The notes beneath the pieces are model-generated. The model worked only from the letters and a program-made list of their open reading frames with translations, was not told the DNA's origin and made no database searches. Positions 39,001-43,565 of a stretch of DNA of 64,000 nucleotides are shown one piece after another (within the stretch, counting starts at the first letter, position 1; the number at the start of each line of letters is the position of its first letter). The DNA comes from Paenibacillus peoriae (GTDB lineage Bacteria; Bacillota; Bacilli; Paenibacillales; Paenibacillaceae), in contig NZ_CP092831.1 of NCBI RefSeq assembly GCF_022531965.1, positions 4,968,501-5,032,500 of the forward strand. Direction: 5' to 3'. The translations under genes and the position numbers were made by a program.

Positions 39001-39778
39001 ACAATAAAACGTACATGGCGGACAGAAATAATGTATATAAGCTGATCTGATATTGTTCGCTGAAGGCCAGAATGCGTTCATACCGGGAACCGTCCAAAGT
39101 GATGGACAGTTTATTGGATTCGCTGCCGATCGAGAATGGCGGATACGATTTAATGCCGGTCGTTTCAGGCAAAGTGTTGTACTTCGTCAGCCAGTATTCC
39201 TTGCCTTTCTGATAACGCTGCGATTGCTCATATTCACGCTCCGCGGAAATATAATCTAGATAGGAAGGGGGCTGGTAACTGCTGGAGATGCCTTTGCGCA
39301 GTTCCAGGTATTTTTCCATCACCGCATGCAGCAAAGCATTGACGGACAAGCCGTCGGCGATAATATGGTTTACCGTCAAATTGAGCCATACTTGGCCGTT
39401 CGCAAAATGAATAATCGTAAATTCGTAGAGGTGTTCGTCGAACACGCTGGCCGGTTTTTCGCTTACTTCCTTCACCCAAGCATAGAATTGTTCGATTGTG
39501 CCTATTTTGAGGCGGCTTATCCTAGCTTGGACATTCTCCGGCTCTTCGAACCACTGCGTTGGTTTTTGCAAATCCCCGCTAATGCGGATTCGGAAAACGT
39601 CATAGGTTTTGACGATCTCTGCCGCCGCTTGCTTCAGAAGCTGTGTGTTGATCTCGCCCGTAATCTGGTAGGTCGCGGAAAGCATCGTGATGGACGTTCC
39701 CGGATTCATAATTTCCATGAACCATATTCGGCGCTGGGCTTGCGTTAATCCATATTGCTCGTTGGTATTCTCTGTCAC
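21011..39778 (-). CDS. pmxE: Polymyxin synthetase PmxE: starter NRPS, modules 1-5
   Basis: 6255 residues; GTG start at 39778 with GGGAG 9 bases upstream. Domain order with rough residues: lipo-starter C (motif NHIIADG ~140), A1 (~450-930), T1 (~1013), C2 (~1196), A2 (core ~1672), T2 (~2063), C3 (~2246), A3 (~2781), T3 with GGDSIK (~3173), epimerase E3 (HHLVVDGVSW ~3358), D-type C4 (HHHILMDG ~3833), A4 (~4311), T4, C5 (~4886), A5 (~5368), T5 (~5759) and a terminal C (~5941). Specificity residues read by alignment to GrsA: A1 and A3 DVGEISSID(K), A2 DFWNIGMVH(K), A4 and A5 DVGEISAID(K), i.e. Dab, Thr, D-Dab, Dab, Dab. It loads a fatty acid, builds residues 1-5 and passes the chain to PmxA by its terminal C domain, although its gene is last in the operon. 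Confidence 0.93.
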   Translation of the reverse strand: MTENTNEQYGLTQAQRRIWFMEIMNPGTSITMLSATYQITGEINTQLLKQAAAEIVKTYDVFRIRISGDLQKPTQWFEEPENVQARISRLKIGTIEQFYAWVKEVSEKPASVFDEHLYEFTIIHFANGQVWLNLTVNHIIADGLSVNALLHAVMEKYLELRKGISSSYQPPSYLDYISAEREYEQSQRYQKGKEYWLTKYNTLPETTGIKSYPPFSIGSESNKLSITLDGSRYERILAFSEQYQISLYTLFLSAMYVLLYKLTDSTDVPVGTVFANRTSKKEKETIGMFVSTVATRIRLNPDRNVLSLIQTVSKENTADLRYQKYPYNQLIQDLREQHGRNDLSGLFRTSLEYLPLKIVEYEEIKVRLEAHFARHEMDDLLLRFDHMLNEGHVILHASYRTGLFETAEIDRIMEQYVTVLDQFLQTPELPVREISLLSDEERHRILNVFNPPVAGLSEGEAFHRYVEKFAREIPDHPAVVYMDKQLTYGELNERAERLASLLREQGVGRETITGIWAERSVELLVGVLAVWKAGGAYVPLDPDYPAERIEYMLSDSDASVLLTQRHLLERAGGWLADDRLKLQAVYAMDDEQIYNGDALAVEFQSANSAPQDLAYVIYTSGTTGRPKGVMIEHGSLVNTADAYRREYRLDQFPVRLLQLASFSFDVFVGDIARTLYNGGTMVIVPKDDRIDPNLLYGWIRDQNITVFESTPALILPFMQHIYEEGLDVSSMQLLITSSDACSVTDYRLLQERFGGQFRIINSYGVTEAAIDSSFYGEPLDKLPSSGHVPIGKAWLNARFYIVDAALKPVPVGVPGELVIGGAGVARGYWNRPDLTAEKFADSPFVPGERLYRTGDLARWLEDGNVDFIGRIDYQVKIRGFRIELGEIETALLRFPGVKQAVVTDRTDEQGQKYLCGYVTADASVQLSDLLSQLKQELPAHMVPARLVSLDKLPLTPNGKIDRKALPEPTGEVEAGREYVAPRTTLETRLALIWQQVLGIARVGVQGDFFDLGGHSLRASTLVSKIRKELQVEVPLREVFRYTTIEQLAQRIGGLRQQETYEITKAAEAEYYPVSSEQKRLYVLRQLDGAERSYNMSAALLLEGKLDCTRVEHAFRALIQRHETLRTGIEQVQGELVQRIYDEVEFAVDYFQASEREVEQVVEAYYHPFDLTKPPLLRIGLIEVAEDRHILLFDMHHIVSDGISTALLFDEFSRLYRGEELTPLRIQYKDYSVWQHSEAYGQMLQPQKEYWLEQLSGELPVLELPTDFPRPAVQSFDGRTVKFYIEKDRTEKLKELAARTGTTLYMVLLSAYTILMHKYSGQEDLIVGTPIAGRTQEEVQPIVGMFINTLAIRSRPERSKPYLSYLEEIKDITLGAFEHQNYLFEDLVESLHIPRATGRNPLFDTFFSLQNTENEQIVIEGLEQSFYPLENQTSKFELLLDISELDGQLECRLEYATALYKQETAERFARHYDKLLETIAAAPDGDIASLEMLTEEEIRELVRGFNDSEADYPRQQMIHGLFEEQAELYPDNVAAVMNERQLTYRELNERSNRLARKLREAGVEADQLVAILAERSLDMVVGILAILKAGGAYVPVDPDYPEERIRFMIEDSGAPLLLIQKHLHEKTDFAGTRLELDDFVWGDRGADSEGALDASNLEPISGPGNLAYVIYTSGTTGRPKGTLIEHKNVVRLLFNDKNLFDFGPSDTWTLFHSFCFDFSVWEMYGALLYGGKLVIVPPLTAKNPADFLALLGREQVTILNQTPTYFYQLLREVLADHPYDLRIRNVIFGGEALSPLQLKGFKTKYPETKLINMYGITETTVHVTYKEITWVEMEAAKSNIGKPIPTLKVYVLDENRRPVPIGVAGEMYVAGEGLARGYLNRPDLTAEKFVDSPFAEGEKLYRSGDLAAWLPDGNIEYLGRIDHQVKIRGYRIELDEIETQLLNVEGVEEAVVLARQDGEGEKALVAYFVADRTLTVSEMRTSLAQGMPGYMIPSYFVQLERMPLTTNGKVDRKALPEPQGGIQTGVEYVAPRNRTESQLVKIWEEVLGYSGIGVLDNFFELGGHSLRATNLVSKIQKEMNVELPLRDVFRYTTVESMAGAIASLEETRHCSIPKAEEKAYYPVSSAQKRLYVLHQLDSSELNYNLPSALQLEGALNEVKVEKALTTLVARHDMLRTGFEIVNGEPVQRIHPLVAFKVKKLQASEDQVAAILEGFIQPFDLTQPPLLRALLIELEKEKFLLALDIHHIGSDGLSMDVLLREFVRLYNGEELPELRIQYKDYAVWQQSEEQRQRIKRQEEYWRGVFSSELPVLELPLDFSRPAVQQFDGQTLTFTLDAEKSEALKRLAGDSGATLYMLLLTAYSVLLHKYAGQEDIVVGTPIAARSHADLQPIIGMFVNTLALRLGPAAERTFLDYLQEVKETTLGAYEHQDYPFEELVEALQVSRDLSRNPLFDTMFSLQKHESLDLTLEGLQWSLFDIKEKTAKFDLSFDIVEADNELVCKIEYATSLFRQETMERLAGHYEQLLASILAQPGARISDLDILPDSEKHDLLVGFDVSSSALAKQPAAEGTGLEADESWRERTFHELFEEQAERTPGALAVVYEDSKLTYAELNAKANRLAYALRARGVKPEQVVGILAGRSAELLIGVLAVWKAGGAYVPLDPDYPAERIEYMLADSGASVLLTQTRLLEQAEAWRSDGALVLQTVVALDDATTYSLGAAVGVQALGEAGAEAEALAQAETASAEMSATAEAEKNVLAADLASNPANVNKPRDLAYVIYTSGTTGKPKGVMIEHRSLVNTAAGYRREYRLDQFPIRLLQLASFSFDVFVGDIARTLYNGGTMVIVPKDDRIDPTRLYGWIRDYAVTVFESTPALIVPFMEHVHAEGLDLSSMQLLISSSDACSVADYRTLQERFGSQFRIINSYGVTEAAIDSSFYDEPLEKLPKTGSVPIGKAWLNAKFYIVDANLKPVPIGVLGELVIGGAGVARGYLNRQDLTAEKFVDSPFAAGERLYRTGDLARWMPDGNVDFIGRIDNQVKIRGYRIELGEIEAAMKNFAGVRQALVIDRTDERGQKYLCGYVVADSSFDLERLVAHLDAALPSHMVPSRIMRLDQMPLTPNGKIDRKALPVPEGSIRVEAAYTAPRTPAEQALASVWQSVLGVDQVGTMDNFFALGGDSIKALQVSSRLLQTGYKLVMKDLFHYPTISALSLHLQTAERTASQTEVTGEVILTPIQRWFFEQNPADVHHSNQAFMQFSKQGFDEEALRQAVRQLVVHHDALRTVYRQTENGYTAWNRGAGENEALFDLEVVDFKGVGDVKEAVEAKANDIQASIDLENGPLVKLGLFRCDDGDHLLIAIHHLVVDGVSWRVLLEDFAAGYEQALQGQPIRLPLKTDSFQTWAKQLADYANGPAMESEREYWQHIEQLTYEPLPKDFEQGRSKLKDSGLVTVRWTAEETEQLLKQAHRAYHTEMNDLLLAALGLAVQAWSGRERVLVNLEGHGREDILPDVDITRTVGWFTSQFPVVLEPGHAQALGHQVKQVKESLRRIPNKGIGYGILRYLSASRDGERFALEPEISFNYLGQFDQDYESSDSQPSPFSPGSDSSPNAVMDFVLDINGMVSEGVLELTIRYGETQYKRETVERLGTLLQSSLREVISHCVSKERPELTPSDVLFQDVTVEELERLSEHTAALGELENVYTLTPLQKGMLFHSLLDADSEAYFEQVTFDLYGSLNVEAFTQGLDTLVQRNEALRTNFITGWRDEPLQVVFRERKCEVYFKDIRSVSDEDPEKTIADFVSADKANKFDFARGSLMRVTVLRTGDESYHVIWSHHHILMDGWCMSFMIKEVFDTYFAFHEKRTLELPPVTSYSRYIEWLEAQDAAKASRYWSEYLAGYDQQTKLPQEKTQLKQGAFEAAEIDVELSKELTGQIERVARQQQVTLNTFMQTVWGLVLQVYNNSEDVVFGSVVSGRPAEIPGIESMIGLFINTIPVRIQGKAEETVADILRKTQDQALASGAYETFPLFEIQSLSEQKRDLINHIMVFENYPMEEQIEQVVGGDKEALKIANIHSPEQTNYDLDITVIPEEHILLRFTYNALTFREEDIRLIHGHFARALEKVAANPNIRVNQLELLTAAEKEQILGAFNPAQPEAAPAAAFHRLFEEQAERTPEAAAVVYENDRLTYAELNERANRLAATLRASGIGRETIVGILAERSVDLLVAVLAVWKAGGAYVPLDPDYPAERVRFMLEDSGAKVLLTQTALRERAEAWLGEEELALAAVLYLDDETSYSEERTNADSFHEARPEDLAYVIYTSGTTGKPKGVMIEHRSLVNTAAGYRREYRLDQFPVRLLQLASFSFDVFVGDIARTLYNGGTMVIVPKDDRIDPSRLHHWMERERVTIFESTPALIVPFLEYVHEQQLDMSWMELLITSSDSCSVADYRTLQERFGSLFRIINAYGVTEAAIDSSFYDEELAKLPQTGHVPIGKAWLNAKFYIVDAHLNPVPVGVLGELVIGGVGVARGYLNRPGLTEEKFVDSPFAAGERLYRTGDLARWMEDGNVDFIGRIDNQAKIRGYRIETGEVEAKLLSVGGVKEAVVVVREDQEGQKALGAYYTAEEGLTAADLKRAIASELPGYMIPSYFVELERLPLTPNGKIDRKALPAPEGGAGGGREYVAPRTELEAKLAAIWQDVLVREKAVGVTDNFFDIGGHSLRATTLVSKMHKELGVEFPLRDVFRYSTVEEMAAAMERLEIGSFTAIPAAEPSEYYSLSSAQKRLYILNQLEGAELSYNIPGAMLLEGELDRQRFEEAFRGLVARHETLRTGFEMVKGEAVQRIYEEAAFQVEYVQISGEQAEETVRQFVRPFDLAKPPLLRVGLAELAPDRHILMFDTHHIVSDGVSIDVLIEEFVRLYSGEQLEPLRIQYKDYAVWQQSDKQKAQLAKQEAYWLDMFRGELPVLELPTDYPRPSMQSYEGRTLQLFMDSEKSEGLKRLAAENGATLYMVLLAGYTILLHKYTGQEDVVVGTPIAGRNHSDVQPLIGMFVNTLAIRSYPAAGKTFLDYLKEIKETTLGAFEHQNYPFEELVDKVNVARDLSRNPLFDTMFALQNTENLEMQLPGLHLSTYASEEIVSKFDLSLDVTEIEEGLEYLFEYATALYKTETVEKLAAHYLQLLESILRNPSATIAELGILTAAEKEQILGAFNPAQPEAAPAVAFHRLFEEQAERTPEEAAVVYENDRLTYAELNERANRLAATLRPSGIGRETIVGILAERSVDLLVAVLAVWKAGGAYVPLDPDYPAERVRFMLEDSGAKVLLTQTPLRERAEAWLGEEELALAAVLYLDDETSYSEERTNADSFHEARPEDLAYVIYTSGTTGKPKGVMIEHRGLVNTAAGYQREYRLDQFPVRLLQLASFSFDVFVGDIARTLYNGGTMVIVPKDDRIDPSRLHYWMERERVTIFESTPALIVPFLEYVHDQRLDMSWMELLITSSDSCSVADYRTLQERFGSLFRIINAYGVTEAAIDSSFYDEELAKLPQTGHVPIGKAWLNAKFYIVDAHLNPVPVGVLGELVIGGVGVARGYLNRPELTEEKFVHSPFAADERLYRTGDLARWMEDGNVDFIGRIDNQAKIRGYRIETGEVEAKLLSVGGVKEAVVVVREDQEGQKALCAYYTTEEGLTAADLKRAIASELPGYMIPSYFVELEHLPLTPNGKIDRKALPAPEGGASAGREYVAPRTELEAKLVAIWQDVLGPVTIGVTDNFFDLGGHSLRATTLVSKVHKELSVDLPLRDVFRHSTIEAMAEAISQLERQEHLSIPVLDKRDYYPLSSVQKRLYIQQQMEGAELSYNMSGMTVLVGRLERNQFEAALKGLIARHEILRTGFEMVDGEPVQRIYPDLKFAVEYTKATESETKSIVDGFVRVFDLERPPLLRVGLVEWEAERQLLMLDIHHIVTDGMSMGIFVEELLRLYNGETLEPLRIQYKEFAAWQQSEPVKERLKRQEAYWLDVLEGELPTLELPTDFVRPTARSFEGDVLPFSIDKQMTDSLQRIADENGATLYMVLLAAYSILLSKYSGQEDFIVGMPVSGRTHADLEPLIGMFVNTLAIRHYPSGEKTFLAYLNEVKETMLAAYDHQDYPFEELVKKLQAPRDQSRNPVFDVMFVLETKEDNVQSFRDIKIESYPETHTVSQFDLTLVISLLDEGMNGQFEYATKLFTRNLIDNFAQDLLVIITQICEQPSVLLKDISLNGQSEQEQDVLEAIDIIF
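22480..24215 (-). repeat. Dab adenylation-thiolation repeat, copy 1 (pmxE module 5)
   Basis: About 1.7 kb nearly identical to 25645-27385 and closely similar to 48500-50315 and 51745-53500. All four encode A-T didomains with code DVGEISAID. The first two also share the stretch after motif A8 (ETGEVEAKLLSVGGVKE). Confidence 0.85.
25645..27385 (-). repeat. Dab adenylation-thiolation repeat, copy 2 (pmxE module 4)
   Basis: Nearly identical to copy 1; only scattered substitutions are seen on reading (for example LHHWMERE against LHYWMERE). Confidence 0.85.
33529..35220 (-). repeat. Thr adenylation-thiolation repeat, copy 1 (pmxE module 2)
   Basis: About 1.69 kb that matches 54881-56572 almost base for base without an indel (constant offset about 21.35 kb). 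It covers the A domain from FEEQAELYPDN to the T domain end ELPLRDVFRY. A shorter copy of its A part is at 44805-46065. Confidence 0.9.
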
Positions 39779-40008
39779 ATCGACACACTCCCGGTTTAGA
39801 GATTCTTTATAGATAGGCTTTGTACCTAGATGTCACTTAGTCACTCTTAGAAGAACCGCGCAGGCCATTCCCGGAACGGCTCCATCGGACTCTTCCTCAT
39901 TTTTCGTGTCTACGTTTTCTGGTAACTACCGGTTATAAAGTCATACCTTGGATTACTAAAAGACTCTGTCGCATTCGCGAGCAAGAAGCCGCCCGCCGTA
40001 AAGCGGAT

Positions 40009-41742
40009 CTAGCCGTACAGCCGGGCGTAAAAACCTCCGAGCGCCAGCAGGTCCTGATGGCGGCCCCGCTCGACGACCGTCCCTTGGTTCATGACGGTAA
40101 TCAAATCCGCATGTTCCACGGTGCTGAGTCGGTGGGCGATCAGAATGGTGGTGCGCCCCTTCATCAATACGTTCAAGGCCTGCTGTACCCAATGCTGGGA
40201 TTCGTTATCCAGCGCGGAAGTCGCTTCGTCCAGCAGCAGAATCGGGGCGTTTTTGAGAATCGCCCGTGCGATCGCAATTCGCTGCCTTTGTCCGCCCGAC
40301 AACGACGCTCCTCTCTCTCCCACCGGCGTTTTATACTGTTCAGGAAGTTCCTGAATGAAATGGTGAGCGTACGCCGCTTTGGCCGCTTCGATCACTTCTT
40401 CATCCGTTGCATCCGGGTTGCCGTAGCGGATGTTTTCCTCAATCGTGCCGGTAAACAAGAATGGCTCCTGCGGAACGTATGCAATCTGCCTGCGGATTTC
40501 TTCCAGCGTGTAATGGCCGAACGGTTTGCCTTGGAGCAGGATTTCTCCGCTGTCCACAGGATAAAAGCCGAGCAGCAGCTTGATCAGCGTACTTTTGCCG
40601 CTGCCGCTGGTCCCCACGATAGCGGCGACCTGGCCGGGAAACACCTGCATGGAGATGTCGACAAGCACCTTTTTATCCGCCTGATAGGAAAATTCCACAT
40701 CGCGAAACTCCACCGCAGCCTCCGACACGAGCTCGCTGTGAGGAGATCCCAAACGCTCCGGTTCCTCTTCCTCTCTTAGTACCTCTTGAATCCGATGAGC
40801 GCCCGCGAGCGAATTTTGGGTCATCGACAGAACCATCCCCAAGTTCAACAAGGCATGCGTCAGATTCACTTGCAGAACCGCCAGGGCGGCGACGCTTCCC
40901 ATTCCCATCAGTCCGTAGGCATAAAGAAGACTGCCGATGACGATGATGCCGCAGAACGTGACGTAGCTGATAAAATGATTCACCGCAGCCTGCATGCCAT
41001 TCTTCTGCGCGGTTTGCCGAAGCGTCTGCGTCATTTGTTCGTTCAACGCCTCGTACTGGCCGTAAATCGTTCGGATGCGGAACAGCTTCACAATTTGAAT
41101 GCCGCCCATAAAATCTTTGAATTTTTCGGTCATTTTACCGAGCGTTAGCAAGCCTTGTTCGGACAAGGCGCGAATATCCCGCGCAAATTTCAGGCTGACC
41201 ACGGAGGACAGCAGCAGAATGACGAAGGATACGCCGGCAAACCGCCAATCGATCAACACCATGGAGACAATGGAGCCGATGCAAAAGACAACTTGAAGCA
41301 GCAAAACGAAGTAAACCTGCGAGAATGTAAACTCAACGGTCGTTACGTCGTTGTTCACCCGCGACAGCAAGTCCCCATGGTGCGTCTGCTCCAGGAATCT
41401 CGGCCGCACCCGGCACAGCTTGTCATAAAGACGTTCGCGGATATTCAGCACAGTCAGCTCGACACTGCGCTGGTTTAAGTAAATGAACCAGGGAGAAATC
41501 ACATTTTCCAGGAACAAGACCGCGCCCAAAATAATAAAGGCTTCCACCATCAGGGACGTATCCCGGGACACGGCGAAATCAACCAAGTTATGTACGACCA
41601 AGCTGAAGGCGATCAGGAACAATGTCTGGGTGAGCGCCGTCACGGCCAGGCCAATGGCGTACTGGGTTTTGCGCTTGCGGTTCATAAACATCAGCAAGTA
41701 GCCGAGTTCTTTCACTTGCGAGAGCCATCCGCCCTTTTTCAT
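40009..41742 (-). CDS. pmxD: ABC exporter PmxD (membrane plus ATPase half-transporter)
   Basis: 577 residues. An N-terminal six-helix exporter domain (about 25-310) is fused to an ATPase domain with Walker A GTSGSGKST (~378), Q-loop YVPQEPFLF, signature LSGGQRQRIAIARAILK (~484), Walker B ILLLDEATSALD and H-loop IAHRLST. Such half-transporters work as dimers; PmxC, encoded just before with a 4-base ATGA overlap, is the natural partner. In polymyxin clusters these genes are needed for secretion of the lipopeptide and self-protection. The following 230 bases to pmxE contain no gene and no clear terminator, so pmxE is read through or has an undetected internal promoter. Confidence 0.9.
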   Translation of the reverse strand: MKKGGWLSQVKELGYLLMFMNRKRKTQYAIGLAVTALTQTLFLIAFSLVVHNLVDFAVSRDTSLMVEAFIILGAVLFLENVISPWFIYLNQRSVELTVLNIRERLYDKLCRVRPRFLEQTHHGDLLSRVNNDVTTVEFTFSQVYFVLLLQVVFCIGSIVSMVLIDWRFAGVSFVILLLSSVVSLKFARDIRALSEQGLLTLGKMTEKFKDFMGGIQIVKLFRIRTIYGQYEALNEQMTQTLRQTAQKNGMQAAVNHFISYVTFCGIIVIGSLLYAYGLMGMGSVAALAVLQVNLTHALLNLGMVLSMTQNSLAGAHRIQEVLREEEEPERLGSPHSELVSEAAVEFRDVEFSYQADKKVLVDISMQVFPGQVAAIVGTSGSGKSTLIKLLLGFYPVDSGEILLQGKPFGHYTLEEIRRQIAYVPQEPFLFTGTIEENIRYGNPDATDEEVIEAAKAAYAHHFIQELPEQYKTPVGERGASLSGGQRQRIAIARAILKNAPILLLDEATSALDNESQHWVQQALNVLMKGRTTILIAHRLSTVEHADLITVMNQGTVVERGRHQDLLALGGFYARLYG

Positions 41743-43565
41743 GTGTACGCCACCTCCCTGCGTTCGGCAGACTCAGTAAATTCCTGATAGTACGACTGGG
41801 CGTACAGTCCCTTCATCTTCAACAATTGTTCATGAGTGCCCTTTTCAACAATACTCCCCTGTTCCATGACCCAAATTTCGTCGGCGTTTTGTACTGTAGA
41901 AAGCCGGTGGGCAATAACCATCGTCGTTCTCTGCTTCATCAATACGCCCAGCGCTTCCTGAACCGCGCTTTCCGACTCCGGATCAAGAGCCGACGTTGGC
42001 TCGTCCAGCAGCAGAACGGGAGCATCCTTCAGAAAAGCCCGGGCCATTGCAATGCGCTGGCGCTGCCCGCCGGACAAAAAGCCTCCGCGCTCTCCGACAT
42101 ACGTCTGGTAGCCGTCGGGCAGCTGCATAATGAAGGAATGCGCCTGAGCGGCTTTGGCGGCTTCGATAATCTCGTCCATCGACGCTACTTCCCGCCCGTA
42201 GCCGATATTTTCAGCGATCGTGCCGCTAAACAAATATGAATCCTGGGTTACCACGGAAAAATGCGACCGAAGCTGCTCCGGATCGGCGCCGTGGATCAGG
42301 CTGCCGAACACGCGGATCTCGCCCTGGTCCTCCGGAAGCGGATAAAAGCCGTATACAAGCTTAAACACCGTGCTCTTCCCTCCGCCGCTCGCTCCGACAA
42401 GCGCGATCGTCTTCCCTTCCGGCACAGAGAAGCTAACATTCCGCAGGATCGGGGATCTCTCCTCATACCCGAAGGTTACGTTCTGAAACTCGATGGGGGA
42501 GGCGCTCGCTTTCGGAAGCGAACGGCCATTTTCCGTTTCGGTCGGCTGCTCGACGATTTCGGAGACCCTTCTCAGGGCACCGGCCATTTCGAACGTCCGC
42601 GTGATGAGCTCGGGAATATGCTCCAGCGGCTCCAGACACAGATTCAGCAAGTACAGGAAGGCGATCAGCTCCCCCGCGCCTAGCTGCCCTTTGTAGATCA
42701 AATAGCTTCCGTAACTGACGGCGAAAATGATCGGGCTGATCATCAGCGTGGAAAGCAGCGGGTTGACCCAGGCTTCCCGCTTTTTCACGGCCAGCTTTTT
42801 TTGAGCCGTCAATTGCAGCAGCACTTGGTAGGAGCGAGATAACATGCCGGATAGCAGGTAGCTTTTTACAATAGGCATACCTCCAAGTGTATCCTGGAGG
42901 TTGACGTTCATTCGGCCCATGTTCGCCTGGGCTTCCTCCGTCAACCGCTCCAACTGCTTGCCGATCCATTGGGAAACCAGCAGCGCTACGGGAAATAACA
43001 GCAGGCTGTACAGCATCAGCTCCCATTGGAGGTAGATCAAATAAGTGAAACAGCCGATGAACAACAGCGGATGATAAAACCACTGGGCGAGGTCCCGAAT
43101 CATAAACTGCTGGATGAGCTGCAGGTCGTTGTTGATCCGCGACAATACGTCGCCGGAGTGCTGCTTTTCCAAATAGGAGACCGGGAGTTTGCCGATATGA
43201 CGCATGACATGGTTGCGGATATCCTGCACCGCAGAGGCGCTGCTTCGCTCCACGCCGAAGCTCATGAAAAACTTCGCCGGCACACCGATCAAGATGACCA
43301 CAAAGACCGTGTACACGATTTGCAGAACGATTGGCCCCGCCCCCTTCTCGGCCTGGGTGGTCAGCTGCTCGATCAAACTTCCCGTCCATATCTCAATAAC
43401 GGCGGCGGCAATCGCGGACAAGACACCGACGATCATCCAGCCTTTGTGACGGCTTACATAGGACATCAACCAGCGGAACGCTTTCCAGGCGGCGTAAGCG
43501 GTTTGACGCTTGGAAGGCGCCGCTGTGCCTTGTTCTAGAACAGACGGCTGGCGGTCAGCTTCCAT
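41739..43565 (-). CDS. pmxC: ABC exporter PmxC (membrane plus ATPase half-transporter)
   Basis: 608 residues. The first 35 are hydrophilic; a six-helix exporter domain spans about 35-330. The ATPase domain has Walker A GASGGGKST (~390), Q-loop VVTQDSYLF, signature LSGGQRQRIAMARAFLK (~500), Walker B LLLDEPTSALD and H-loop IAHRLST. The gene starts 11 bases inside the 3' end of pmxB and overlaps pmxD by 4 bases, so all three are translationally linked. The likely cargo is the finished cyclic lipopeptide, by position within the synthetase operon. It probably forms a heterodimer with PmxD. Confidence 0.9.
   Translation of the reverse strand: MEADRQPSVLEQGTAAPSKRQTAYAAWKAFRWLMSYVSRHKGWMIVGVLSAIAAAVIEIWTGSLIEQLTTQAEKGAGPIVLQIVYTVFVVILIGVPAKFFMSFGVERSSASAVQDIRNHVMRHIGKLPVSYLEKQHSGDVLSRINNDLQLIQQFMIRDLAQWFYHPLLFIGCFTYLIYLQWELMLYSLLLFPVALLVSQWIGKQLERLTEEAQANMGRMNVNLQDTLGGMPIVKSYLLSGMLSRSYQVLLQLTAQKKLAVKKREAWVNPLLSTLMISPIIFAVSYGSYLIYKGQLGAGELIAFLYLLNLCLEPLEHIPELITRTFEMAGALRRVSEIVEQPTETENGRSLPKASASPIEFQNVTFGYEERSPILRNVSFSVPEGKTIALVGASGGGKSTVFKLVYGFYPLPEDQGEIRVFGSLIHGADPEQLRSHFSVVTQDSYLFSGTIAENIGYGREVASMDEIIEAAKAAQAHSFIMQLPDGYQTYVGERGGFLSGGQRQRIAMARAFLKDAPVLLLDEPTSALDPESESAVQEALGVLMKQRTTMVIAHRLSTVQNADEIWVMEQGSIVEKGTHEQLLKMKGLYAQSYYQEFTESAERREVAYT

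Noticed and set aside
39779..40008. Separate terminator or gene in the pmxD-pmxE gap
   Set aside because: Only weak GC-rich pairings without a T run, and no open frame with a ribosome site; pmxE is best treated as part of the same operon.
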